NCBI GenBank assembly: GCA_024233135.1
Contig: JACKPZ010000031.1
Location: 1-32,412, forward strand
From: Akkermansiaceae bacterium
GTDB lineage: Bacteria > Verrucomicrobiota > Verrucomicrobiia > Verrucomicrobiales > Akkermansiaceae
Direction of reading: 5' to 3'
Length of the DNA: 32,412 nt
Shown piece after piece: positions 23,303 through 30,491 of the stretch (position 1 is its first letter; the number at the start of each line of letters is the position of its first letter). Under the pieces are notes generated by a model. That model searched no databases and was not told the origin of the DNA. It saw only the letters and a program-made list of their open reading frames with translations. A program made the translations under genes and the position numbers.

Positions 23303-23553
23303 CAGATCCCTTCGCTCTCACGCAGGCGCTGGATGAATTCCTCGGTAACCTCTGCTTGGTCTCCCACCGCACGTTTCCGCACCGGCCATCCTTGGGCGTC
23401 GAGTTCGAAACCTTCCGCTGGCGCACCCGTTTCGGGATAGAGTTCGCGCCGCAACGCCCTGGTGAAAAGCGCCTTGAGGGTGATGCGCCGGCGTGCCGCA
23501 ACAGCCTTCGCCTCCACAAACAGGTCGTCGGGCAGTTCAAGGGTGGTCTTCAT
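23302..23553 (-). CDS. vapB: VapB-type antitoxin
   Basis: An 83-residue protein with an N-terminal ribbon-helix-helix-like DNA-binding part (MKTTLELPDDLFVEAKAVAARR, TLKALFTRALRREL) and a C-terminal acidic tail (EEFIQRLRESEGI) that would block the VapC active site. Expected to bind VapC and to repress its own promoter. The start ATG at 23553 is only about two bases from the predicted transcription start, so the mRNA may be leaderless or nearly so; no Shine-Dalgarno sequence is present. Confidence 0.9.
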   Translation of the reverse strand: MKTTLELPDDLFVEAKAVAARRRITLKALFTRALRRELYPETGAPAEGFELDAQGWPVRKRAVGDQAEVTEEFIQRLRESEGI

Positions 23554-23561
23554 ATGGTAAA

Positions 23562-23589
23562 TCTATATGGGTTTATGGGTCCGTGTCAA
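23562..23589 (-). promoter_or_regulatory. Predicted sigma-70 promoter and operator of vapBC
   Basis: On the minus strand a perfect -35 TTGACA (complement of 23584-23589) is followed after 16 bases by TATAGA (complement of 23562-23567). The spacer carries two direct copies of CCCATA, eight bases apart, and a related CCATAT abuts the start codon, which could be the VapB-VapC binding sites. Transcription would start near 23555. Confidence 0.65.
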
Positions 23590-23612
23590 CGAGCTCCGCC
23601 ACGTGCGCCAAA

Positions 23613-23635
23613 GATGGGCTGGAGAGCCCCCCATC
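23613..23635 (-). terminator. Hairpin between the HAD gene and vapB
   Basis: GATGGGCT at 23613-23620 pairs with AGCC...CCATC at 23625-23635 around the loop GGAG, with a three-base bulge. It sits 78 bases after the HAD stop and upstream of the vapBC promoter. There is no proper T run, so termination is only a possibility. Confidence 0.3.
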
Positions 23636-23712
23636 GGGTTGGAACGAAACAAGGGAGCAGAAACCGGATTTCCGATGCGGCCGCATCGATGATTTGTTGC
23701 AGTTCTCGCCGG

Positions 23713-24357
23713 TCAGAACTCCGCCACGCATTCCTCCAGCGAGCGGAAGACGCGGTCGGCGGGAGTGAAATCGAGGCAGTCGGTGACACGGTTCGGGACG
23801 GCCCAGACGGACATGCCGGCATCCTTGGCGGAGTGGGTGCCGTTGAGCGAGTCCTCGATGACGAGGCAGCGGGCGGGTTCCACGTCGAGCCGGCGGGCGG
23901 CTTCGAGATAGAGGTCGGGCGCGGGTTTGATGCGTGGCGCGTCGCCGCGGCAGACGGTGGTCTGGAACCGCGGTGCGAGTCCGAGTTTGCCGAGCCACCC
24001 ATCGACCCAGCGGTGGGACGATGAGGAAACGACCGCCCGCTGGATGCCGCGCAGCTCGAGGCGTCCCACGAACGCCGCGACACCCGGCATCTCGCCCGCG
24101 CCTTCGAGCTCGTCCATGATCTCGATCTGGCGGCGGGCGTCGAGGTCGTGCCAGTCGAAGCCCTTCCGGCCGGTGAGGTCCTCGAGATGGGTCTTCGGCG
24201 ACCAAGTTGCAAAATCCGACCCGATGCAGCGGGTGTAGATTTCCAGCGGGAGGTCGTGGCCGTGTTCGCGGAACAAACGGTGCCACGACTGATAGATCGC
24301 CCACTCGGTGTCCACCAGCACGCCGTCGAAGTCGAACATCACCGCGTCGAAAGCCAT
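23713..24357 (-). CDS. HAD-superfamily phosphatase, beta-phosphoglucomutase-like
   Basis: A 214-residue cytosolic HAD hydrolase with a C1-type helical cap. Motif I is MFDFDGVLVDTE (Asp9 nucleophile, Asp11 acid/base), motif II the AVVSSSS segment, the Lys is in IKPAPDLYLEAA, and motif III is CLVIEDSLNG. This set is typical of the group that includes beta-phosphoglucomutase and sugar- or polyol-phosphate phosphatases; the substrate is not deducible. ATG 24357 gives the family start MAFDAVMFDFDG; an upstream ATG at 24393 would add 12 residues without homology. It is the first gene of a minus-strand run that continues into vapBC, but the latter has its own promoter. Confidence 0.9.
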   Translation of the reverse strand: MAFDAVMFDFDGVLVDTEWAIYQSWHRLFREHGHDLPLEIYTRCIGSDFATWSPKTHLEDLTGRKGFDWHDLDARRQIEIMDELEGAGEMPGVAAFVGRLELRGIQRAVVSSSSHRWVDGWLGKLGLAPRFQTTVCRGDAPRIKPAPDLYLEAARRLDVEPARCLVIEDSLNGTHSAKDAGMSVWAVPNRVTDCLDFTPADRVFRSLEECVAEF

Positions 24358-24410
24358 GCCGCAGGTGTGCCCCGCGCGGTCGCCCGGCGACAAGCCCCGA
24401 ATCCACCCGC

Positions 24411-24447
24411 AAACGAAAACGGAGGACCCCGTCGCGGGATCCTCCGT
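24411..24447 (-). terminator. Strong rho-independent terminator after the EF-hand gene
   Basis: On the minus strand, ACGGAGGA (complement of 24440-24447) pairs with TCCTCCGT (complement of 24419-24426); inside it four more pairs close a three-base loop, with one mismatch. The stem is followed by TTTCGTTTGC. It begins 28 bases after the stop of the EF-hand gene and separates it from the HAD gene. Confidence 0.85.
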
Positions 24448-24474
24448 GGAAATCCGGGGTTTGTTCCGGCTGTC

Positions 24475-24789
24475 TCAGCCTTCGCCGCCCTTGTTCTTCT
24501 TCTTGCCGCCTTTGCCACCCTTGCCGCCTTTGCCGCGTTGGCTCATCTCTTCTTTCGAGAGCTTGCCGTCGCCGTCCTTGTCCATGCGGTCGAAGGCCTT
24601 GCCGGCTCTCTCCGCATCCTTGGCGCCTTTGGTGAACTCGTCCTTGGAGAGGAAGCCGTCACCGTCGGTGTCCTTCTTGCTGAACATTTTCTCGATGTTC
24701 GGGCCTTTCTTGCCGCCCTCCTTCTTTTCCTTGGCTTGGATCGGGAGCACCAGGGCGGCGAGCGCCACGGCAGTGAGCATGGTTTTCAT
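24475..24789 (-). CDS. Small secreted EF-hand protein
   Basis: A 104-residue exported protein: signal peptide MKTMLTAVALAALVLPIQA, then a basic linker and two EF-hand loops, DTDGDGFLSKDEF (40-52) and DKDGDGKLSKEEM (70-82), each with the acidic residues expected to bind Ca2+. The tail is made of GKGGKGGKGG and KKKNKGG, strongly basic and Gly-rich. Proteins of this layout are common in Verrucomicrobiota and Planctomycetota, and their function is not known; calcium-dependent binding to surface polymers is one possibility. ATG 24789 is preferred because it gives the signal peptide, although the frame is open to 25146. The gene is followed by a strong terminator. Confidence 0.85.
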   Translation of the reverse strand: MKTMLTAVALAALVLPIQAKEKKEGGKKGPNIEKMFSKKDTDGDGFLSKDEFTKGAKDAERAGKAFDRMDKDGDGKLSKEEMSQRGKGGKGGKGGKKKNKGGEG

Positions 24790-24940
24790 GTCGAATGATT
24801 GGTTGTTCGGTTCTCGCGGGCGGCTTCGCGCCAGCTCCGGGTAAACCACCGGCCGCAGGGGAAGTTGCGGGAAATCGTCGCGGTATGGGAAACATCCTTT
24901 CCCGGTGGACCGCGGGGCGTCCGCCGTGGATGCTCGCGGC

Positions 24941-26752
24941 ATGGGAAGTCGTCCGTTCTGGCTGCGCCTCGCCGCGGTCATCGTTTCCGGCCTGTTGGTG
25001 GTGCTGCTGTTTCCGCCGTTCCACGCGGCCGCGCTGGTGTGGATCGCGCTGGTTCCGCTGTTAGGCGCGCTGTGGTCGCTGGAGGGGAAACGCGCGGGCC
25101 TCGCGGGATTCGCGCTCGGCTGGATCGGCGGCATGGTTTCCAACACGCTGCAGTTCCGCTGGCTCGCGGAGGTCTCGTGGGTCGGCGCGCTCGTGCTGCC
25201 GGCTTATCTCGCGTTGTTCTGGGCCGCCTTCGGCGCCTGGGCCGCGACGTGGGGGAACCCGTGGCGCGCCCGCCGCACGGAGATGGTGGAGGGAAATTCT
25301 CTCGCCGATCGGCTCGACCCACGGCGTGGCGACGGTGGCACGGCGGCGATCGTCGCGGCCAGCCTGCGCACCGCGTTCTGCACCGCCGCCGTGTGGGCCG
25401 GCCTCGAGTGGTTGCGCGGCTGGTTGTTCACCGGCTTCGGCTGGAACGGACTGGGTGTCGCGTTTCATGAAACCCCGGTGATGGCGCAGTCGGCGGATCT
25501 GTTAGGCATCTGCGCGCTCGCGATGCCGCCGTTGTTTTTCCAAGCCGCCTTCCTCCAGGCCGCCCGCCGGGTCCTGCGCACCGCTCGCGATGGGAAACGC
25601 AGCACGCGTCTCGATTTCATCGCCGCCGCCTGCGTGGTCGGCGTGTTCGTCATCTACGGCATCCTGCGGATGAGCACCGAAGGCCGCGGCGATTCGCTGC
25701 GCCTGCGGACGCTGCTCGTCCAGCTCAACATCCCGCAGGAGGCGGCGCGGATGTTGTGGGACTCGCCGGAGATCCACATGGCCTACGAAGACGAAACGCT
25801 GAAGGCGCTGGAAGCGATCCGCGACGCTGACGAAAAACGCCTCAAGAAATCGATCGAGAAGGCCGACGAAGGGGAGATCACGCTTCGTTCGCCCGACTGG
25901 GTGCTGTGGCCCGAGACCGCGCTCACCGGCCGCATCCTGCGCGCGGAAAGCGGCGCGTGGGGCCAGTGGACGGAAAACGAAGTCACCATCCGCCGCGTGA
26001 TGGAAGGCGGGAGTTTCCGGCTGATCTTCGGCGTCAACGAAGTCGAGGCGGAGGACCACGGCGACCAGCTCGTGATGAAGGAAAAGCCGCGTTTCTGGAA
26101 CTCGATCGCCGTGTTCTCCCCGGAGGGCGAACTCACCGCCTATCAGAAACACCACCTCGTCATCTTCGGCGAGACCATCCCGTTCATCGATAGCCTGCCG
26201 TTCCTGCGCAAGATCTACGAACAGCAGGCCGGGGCTTCCTACGGCGGCTCGTTCACGCCCGGCACCTCGTTCGCAACGATGCCGGTGCCCGCCCTCGACG
26301 GCACGGTGATCGAGACGATCCCGAGCGTTTGTTTCGAAGACACCGTGCCGCGGCTCACGCGCAAGTTCGCGCGCGCCGCACCGCAGGTCATCGTCAACGT
26401 CACCAACGACGGCTGGTTCAAACAATCCGCCGCCGCCGCCCAGCACTTCGCCAACGCGCGCTTCCGCGCCATCGAGCTGCGCCGGCCGATGATCCGCTGC
26501 GCCAACACCGGCGTCAGCGCCGCTGTCGACACGCTCGGCCTCACCCGTCACCCGGACACCGGCCGCCCGCAGGTCATCACCGACCACTCGGGCAGCACCT
26601 TCACCCGTGGCGCGCTGCTGACCGAACTCGACGTGCCGCTGCATCCCGGCGCCACGCTCTACTCGGTGGTCGGCGACGCCGGCGTGATCGTCGTTTCACT
26701 TGTCGGACTTGTCGTTTCGTTCCTCACCCGCCGCACCCCGCTCCCGTCATGA
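24941..26752 (+). CDS. lnt: Apolipoprotein N-acyltransferase
   Basis: Inner-membrane enzyme that adds the third acyl chain to the N-terminal Cys of lipoproteins. The N-terminal half has the usual series of membrane helices, beginning LRLAAVIVSGLLVVLLFPP. The C-terminal nitrilase-like domain has the full catalytic triad: Glu325 in LWPETALTG, Lys403 in YQKHHLVIFGE, and Cys464 in PSVCFEDTVP, followed by NVTNDGWF and AIELRRPMIRCANTG. At 603 residues it is longer than E. coli Lnt (512); extra sequence lies near 105-130 and in the charged stretch before the Glu. ATG 24941 was chosen over GTG 24905 because the first membrane helix follows directly. The stop overlaps the next gene's ATG by four bases. 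Window lipoproteins such as the NlpC/P60 protein are potential substrates. Confidence 0.94.
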   Translation: MGSRPFWLRLAAVIVSGLLVVLLFPPFHAAALVWIALVPLLGALWSLEGKRAGLAGFALGWIGGMVSNTLQFRWLAEVSWVGALVLPAYLALFWAAFGAWAATWGNPWRARRTEMVEGNSLADRLDPRRGDGGTAAIVAASLRTAFCTAAVWAGLEWLRGWLFTGFGWNGLGVAFHETPVMAQSADLLGICALAMPPLFFQAAFLQAARRVLRTARDGKRSTRLDFIAAACVVGVFVIYGILRMSTEGRGDSLRLRTLLVQLNIPQEAARMLWDSPEIHMAYEDETLKALEAIRDADEKRLKKSIEKADEGEITLRSPDWVLWPETALTGRILRAESGAWGQWTENEVTIRRVMEGGSFRLIFGVNEVEAEDHGDQLVMKEKPRFWNSIAVFSPEGELTAYQKHHLVIFGETIPFIDSLPFLRKIYEQQAGASYGGSFTPGTSFATMPVPALDGTVIETIPSVCFEDTVPRLTRKFARAAPQVIVNVTNDGWFKQSAAAAQHFANARFRAIELRRPMIRCANTGVSAAVDTLGLTRHPDTGRPQVITDHSGSTFTRGALLTELDVPLHPGATLYSVVGDAGVIVVSLVGLVVSFLTRRTPLPS

Positions 26753-27744
26753 CCTCCTCCCGCACCGAAACCACCCGCTGGGGCATCGTCGGCCCCGGCC
26801 ACATCGCCGGCAAGTTCGCCACCGACCTGCGTGCCGTGCCCGGCGCCGTGCTGGACAGCGTCTGCAGCCGCGATTCGGGGCGCGCCCGCGCCTTCGCGGA
26901 GAAACACAACATCCCGCGCTGGGGCGACGATCCCTCCCTGCTCGGGGCCGATCCGGACGTCGATATCGTGTACATTGCATCGCCGCACAACGCCCACTTC
27001 GAGACCGCGAAGATGCTTCTGGAAGCCGGGAAACCCGTGCTTTGCGAGAAACCGATCACCGTGAACGCGGCGCAGGCACGCGAATTGATCGAACTCTCGC
27101 GCTCGCGCGGCGTGCTGCTCGTCGAGGCCATGTGGACGCGCTTTCTGCCGCTCTATCAGCGCATCCGCGCGCTCATCGAAGACGGCGCGATCGGCCTGCC
27201 GCGCCTGGTTTCCTCCTCATTCTGCATCCGTGCCGAGCCGGATCCCGAAAACCGTTGGTACAATCCCGCGCTGGCCGGCGGTGGTTTGTTGGACGTCGGC
27301 GTTTATTGCCTCGCCGTCACCCAACTCGCGCTCGGCCGCGCGCCCGAGACCATCGATGCCGCCGCGCGCATGGCCGCCACCGGCGTCGATGAGTTGTTGC
27401 ATGCCCGCCTCGCATACGAGAACGGCGCCATGGCCACCTTCACCTGCGGCGTCGGCAATCGTTTCGACAACTCGCTCACCATCGCGGGAAGCGAAGGGTT
27501 CATCCACGTCCCCAATCTCTTCATCAACGCCACCACCGCGGAACTCCGCCGCGGCGACGGCGTCGAGACCCTGCGCGAGCCGCTGCGCGCCGAAGGCTTC
27601 GAGTTCGAGATCGAGGAAGCCATGCGCCGCCTCCGATCGAAGGAAATCGAAAGCCCGCTCCTGCCCCACGCCGACACCCTCGCCACCATGGAAACCATGG
27701 ACCGCATCCGCGAACAAATCGGGCTCAGGTATCCGGGCGAGTGA
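26749..27744 (+). CDS. Gfo/Idh/MocA-family NAD(P)-dependent oxidoreductase
   Basis: A 331-residue cytosolic dehydrogenase. The Rossmann loop is WGIVGPGHIAGKFA at 11-24, the catalytic-Lys motif VLCEKPITVN lies at about 98-107, and the C-terminal substrate domain contains VEAMWTRFLPLY and GGGLLDVGVYCL. The EAMWTRF sequence is characteristic of the branch that includes dimeric dihydrodiol dehydrogenase and NADP-dependent D-xylose 1-dehydrogenase, so a sugar or cyclic diol is a likely substrate. Start ATG at 26749 overlaps the lnt stop (ATGA), so it is probably translated by coupling with lnt although the functions seem unrelated. Convergent with the next gene. Confidence 0.92.
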   Translation: MTSSRTETTRWGIVGPGHIAGKFATDLRAVPGAVLDSVCSRDSGRARAFAEKHNIPRWGDDPSLLGADPDVDIVYIASPHNAHFETAKMLLEAGKPVLCEKPITVNAAQARELIELSRSRGVLLVEAMWTRFLPLYQRIRALIEDGAIGLPRLVSSSFCIRAEPDPENRWYNPALAGGGLLDVGVYCLAVTQLALGRAPETIDAAARMAATGVDELLHARLAYENGAMATFTCGVGNRFDNSLTIAGSEGFIHVPNLFINATTAELRRGDGVETLREPLRAEGFEFEIEEAMRRLRSKEIESPLLPHADTLATMETMDRIREQIGLRYPGE

Positions 27745-27754
27745 AGTGGAGCAT

Positions 27755-27767
27755 GGGGCTCAGCCCC
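27755..27767. terminator. Short hairpin between convergent genes
   Basis: GGGGC-(TCA)-GCCCC (one extra possible pair) lies 10 bases after the oxidoreductase stop and covers the stop codon of the convergent membrane protein. It has no T run on either side, so this is a weak bidirectional terminator at best. Confidence 0.3.
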
Positions 27768-28299
27768 GGGTCATGAAGAAGATGAAAATCAGCAGCGCGA
27801 TGAACAACGCGAGCAGGATCCAAATCCAGATCGACGTGCGGTAGCGGATGTGCGGCGTGGCGCGGATGATTTCCTTGTACGCCGGGCTCAGCACCATCGC
27901 GCCCTTTTTCGATAGAATGAGATAGAGAATGTACGCGCTGATGAGCGTCCCGATCGGGAAGCCCAGCAAGCCGATGGCGGCGAGGATGCTCACCGGGATT
28001 TTCGTCCACGGTTTCAGGCCGCGGATGCCGAAGCCGCACACGAGATACCCAAGGCTGAGAACGGCGATCCCGGCGGGAAGAGCGATCTGCTGCCACGTCG
28101 CGCTCCCGTTGACGACCAAGGGCGCGAGCGTGCCGGCGGCCGAGAGCAGCAGCAGGATCCCGCCCAGCATGTAGAGGAGTCCGATGGATTTCACCGACGC
28201 CTCGTGGTTCAGGTGTTTCTTGCGGATCGCCTCCGGCGAATCGGGTTCGGGCGCGGCGGCCGTCTCGACCGTCTGCGGGCTGGCGTAGGGATCTTCCAT
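27760..28299 (-). CDS. Uncharacterised four-helix membrane protein
   Basis: A 179-residue membrane protein with a polar N-terminus (MEDPYASPQTVE, Pro- and Ala-rich to about 30), four hydrophobic segments of 18-25 residues at about 40-60, 71-92, 102-129 and 157-177, and a short basic end. The loop KGAMVLSPAYKEIIRATPHIRYRTS before the last helix is a pattern seen in many small Verrucomicrobiota and Planctomycetota membrane proteins of unknown role. Nothing in it suggests catalysis. ATG 28299 is preferred over the longer frame to 28338. It lies 56 bases downstream of the TauE/SafE gene and may be co-transcribed. Confidence 0.8.
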   Translation of the reverse strand: MEDPYASPQTVETAAAPEPDSPEAIRKKHLNHEASVKSIGLLYMLGGILLLLSAAGTLAPLVVNGSATWQQIALPAGIAVLSLGYLVCGFGIRGLKPWTKIPVSILAAIGLLGFPIGTLISAYILYLILSKKGAMVLSPAYKEIIRATPHIRYRTSIWIWILLALFIALLIFIFFMTRG

Positions 28300-28355
28300 G
28301 TGGTGTCTGCTAGATAGCAGAACCGCGGAAACCCGCAATCCCTCGTTTCACGGCC

Positions 28356-29375
28356 TCACCCGTGGATATGCCGCCGCTTCCTCTCCCCCACGATCTCCGC
28401 GCCCCAATGGCGCAGGCGCTCGAAGCCCGCGAGGCACAGCGCCGTGGCCGCCAGCGCCGCGGCGACGCCGGCGAGGCCCAGCGAGGCCCGCTCGTCGTGC
28501 AGCGTCCACACGAGCTGTCCGACGCACAGCGCGGCGACCACCAGCAGCGTCGGCTTGCGGCCGATGAGATCCACGACGAAGGCCCCGAGCGGAGCGCCGA
28601 GTGCGACGACCGGCGCGGCCGCCAGCCAGTTTTCGAACACCCCGGGTTGCACACCGGTGAACGCCGCCTTGGTCGCGATGCCGAGCACCGAGGAAAACGC
28701 CATGATGATCACCGAGGTCGGGATCGCGATCTTCAGGTCCGCGCGGCAGACGAGCACCAGCACCATGTAGAGCGCCATGTCACTGCCGACGCCGGACACC
28801 GCCACCACCGTCGCGCCGGAGAGAAACCCTGTCCACAGCCCGACGCGGAAGTCCCAGCGTTCATCGAAATCCGTCATTCCGATGTGTCCCGCGATTTCCC
28901 CGATGCGGCGCAGGTGGAGCAGGCCGAAGCTGCCCCACAGCACCGCGAAGACCACCTTGATCCACAGCGCCGGCACCAGCGGCGCGATCAGGAAGATGCC
29001 GAGCGGCACGCCGACGGTGGCACCTGCCAAGGCACCTTGCAGCATCGCCCAGGCCAGCGGCTGGCGGCGGGCGAGGATCAGGATCGACGCGCTCGTCATG
29101 CCGATCGATTGCACGGCGAAACTGAAGTCCCGGCCGAGCTCCGCCGGTTGTTGGAACAACAGCACGAGGATCGGGAAACCCACCGTTCCACCGCCCATCG
29201 GTGTCGAGCCGGCCACATAACTCCCCGCCGCCATCGCGGCGGCGATCCGCCAGTGCGCCACCACCGTTTCCCACAGGCCGCCGGCGGCCACGATCCACCC
29301 CCACGCCGTGTAGAACACGACGATCCACAGCAGCCAGATCCACAATCGTTGTTTCGGCGGGGCTTGCAGGCTCAT
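28356..29375 (-). CDS. TauE/SafE-family transporter
   Basis: A 339-residue polytopic membrane protein with about eight hydrophobic segments in two similar halves. Typical sites are MAAGSYVAGSTPMGGGTVGFPILVL in the first half (Gly-rich turn) and SGVGSDMALYMVLV in the second, followed by SVIIMAFSSVLG. The family exports or imports small organic sulfur compounds or sulfite (TauE, SafE, also putative sulfonate transporters); direction and substrate are unknown here. The C-terminus ends in basic HWGAEIVGERKRRH. ATG 29375 is preferred because the first helix begins soon after; the frame continues to 29423. It is divergent from the rhodanese-YceI gene by 98 bases, so a role in sulfur handling may connect the two, but that is only inference. 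Confidence 0.86.
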   Translation of the reverse strand: MSLQAPPKQRLWIWLLWIVVFYTAWGWIVAAGGLWETVVAHWRIAAAMAAGSYVAGSTPMGGGTVGFPILVLLFQQPAELGRDFSFAVQSIGMTSASILILARRQPLAWAMLQGALAGATVGVPLGIFLIAPLVPALWIKVVFAVLWGSFGLLHLRRIGEIAGHIGMTDFDERWDFRVGLWTGFLSGATVVAVSGVGSDMALYMVLVLVCRADLKIAIPTSVIIMAFSSVLGIATKAAFTGVQPGVFENWLAAAPVVALGAPLGAFVVDLIGRKPTLLVVAALCVGQLVWTLHDERASLGLAGVAAALAATALCLAGFERLRHWGAEIVGERKRRHIHG

Positions 29376-29473
29376 CGGAGGGCGCGCGTTGCATCGCAGG
29401 CGGGCGGCCGGTTCGGGAAGCAAAAACCTTCGTCCCGTTGCATCCGCGCCACGCCGTGCTATCGCTGCGGGTT

Positions 29474-30397
29474 ATGAATGCCACCCCCGCCACCATTTCC
29501 CCCGAGGCACTCGCCGCCCGCCTGCGGGGTGAAAACCCGGTGCTCGTGATCGACGTCCGTCTTGAGGACGACTTCGAGCGTCGCCACATCGCCGGCGCCG
29601 TTTCCAACTGCGTCTTCGAAGTCGCCTTCACCGACCGCCTCGCGGACACCGCGCCGGACAAACAACGCCCCGTCTGCCTCTACGGCGCCGGCGCCGGATC
29701 GCACGAGTCCCGCATGGCCCGCGAGAAACTCGAACGCCTCGGCTATGCAGCCGTCTGCGAACTCGAAGGCGGCATCGACGCATGGGCTGCCCAAGGTTAT
29801 CCCGTCGAAGGCGATGGCGGCGAACCCTCGAAACCCGCCGCGCCGCCCGATGGCACGCTCGATGCCGACCCCGGCGAGTGCCGCGTCCGCTGGACCGGCC
29901 GCAACCTGCTGAACTTCCACGAAGGCACGATCGATTTGAAATCCGGCACCCTGCGCTTCGCAAACGGCGGGCTCGCCGGCGGCTCCTTCGTCATCGACAT
30001 GGAATCCATCCGCTGCTCCGACCTCGCCGGCGACTCGCTCCACGACGTGCTCGTGAACCACCTGCGCGACCACGATTTCTTCGACACCGGCGAGTATCCC
30101 GAAGCCCGCCTGGAAATCCTCTCCGCCACCGACATCGAGGGCGCCCGCCCCGGCGCGCCCAACCTCCGCATCCGCGCCGACCTTACTCTCAAGGACGTCA
30201 CCGCCCCGCTCGGGTTCGACGCCTGCGCCGGTCTCACCGACGACGGCCGCCCCGCCGCCCAGGCCACGTTTTCCTTTGACCGCACCCTCTGGAACGTCCT
30301 CTACGGCTCCGGCCGCTGGTTCCACCGCCTCGGCGGCCACCTCGTCAACGACCTCGTCGAAATCCAGGTCCGCATCGTCGGCAAGTCTCCAAGATGA
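29474..30397 (+). CDS. Rhodanese-like (probably inactive) and YceI-domain fusion protein
   Basis: A 307-residue protein without signal peptide. Residues 5-112 form a rhodanese fold (VLVIDVRLEDDFERRHIAGA, ELEGGIDAWAAQGYPVEG). The active-site loop reads YGAGAGSHES at 70-79, where active members of this subgroup have YCxGxxCHxS, so both cysteines are replaced (Gly71 and Ser76); sulfur transfer is unlikely. After a Pro-rich linker, residues 129-305 are a YceI-like lipocalin-type beta-barrel (GTIDLKSGTLRFANG, DHDFFDTGEYPEARLEI, LKDVTAPLGF), a fold that binds long isoprenoids or other lipids. Most YceI proteins are periplasmic, but this one seems cytosolic. A binding or sensing role for a small lipid is the simplest reading. 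Divergent from the TauE/SafE gene. Confidence 0.88.
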   Translation: MNATPATISPEALAARLRGENPVLVIDVRLEDDFERRHIAGAVSNCVFEVAFTDRLADTAPDKQRPVCLYGAGAGSHESRMAREKLERLGYAAVCELEGGIDAWAAQGYPVEGDGGEPSKPAAPPDGTLDADPGECRVRWTGRNLLNFHEGTIDLKSGTLRFANGGLAGGSFVIDMESIRCSDLAGDSLHDVLVNHLRDHDFFDTGEYPEARLEILSATDIEGARPGAPNLRIRADLTLKDVTAPLGFDACAGLTDDGRPAAQATFSFDRTLWNVLYGSGRWFHRLGGHLVNDLVEIQVRIVGKSPR

Positions 30398-30415
30398 TGA
30401 CGTAGCTTGAGAAAA

Positions 30416-30446
30416 GCGGGCGGAATGTGAAGCGCCTCCGCCCCGC
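30416..30446 (+). terminator. Possible terminator after the rhodanese-YceI gene
   Basis: GCGGGCGGA at 30416-30424 pairs with TCCG-CCC-(C)-GC at 30437-30446 with a one-base bulge and a 12-base loop. The stem is stable but AAAC rather than a T run follows, so the effect on transcription is uncertain. Confidence 0.35.
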
Positions 30447-30491
30447 AAACATGTCTTGAAGGGCGGTGGTTTCCGGCTATCGGGGGCGTGC

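Noticed and set aside
23583..23608. Minus strand resembles the first 26 bases of a tRNA-Leu (GCGCACGTGGCGGAGCTCG...).
   Set aside because: No anticodon stem, variable arm or TPsiC arm follows, the GG of the D-loop is missing, and the end coincides with the -35 box of vapBC. A tRNA remnant or attachment site cannot be excluded, but it is too short to support.
24799..25470. Alternative plus-strand frame over the start of lnt.
   Set aside because: Arg/Gly-rich out-of-phase translation; the lnt frame has membrane helices and later the full catalytic triad.
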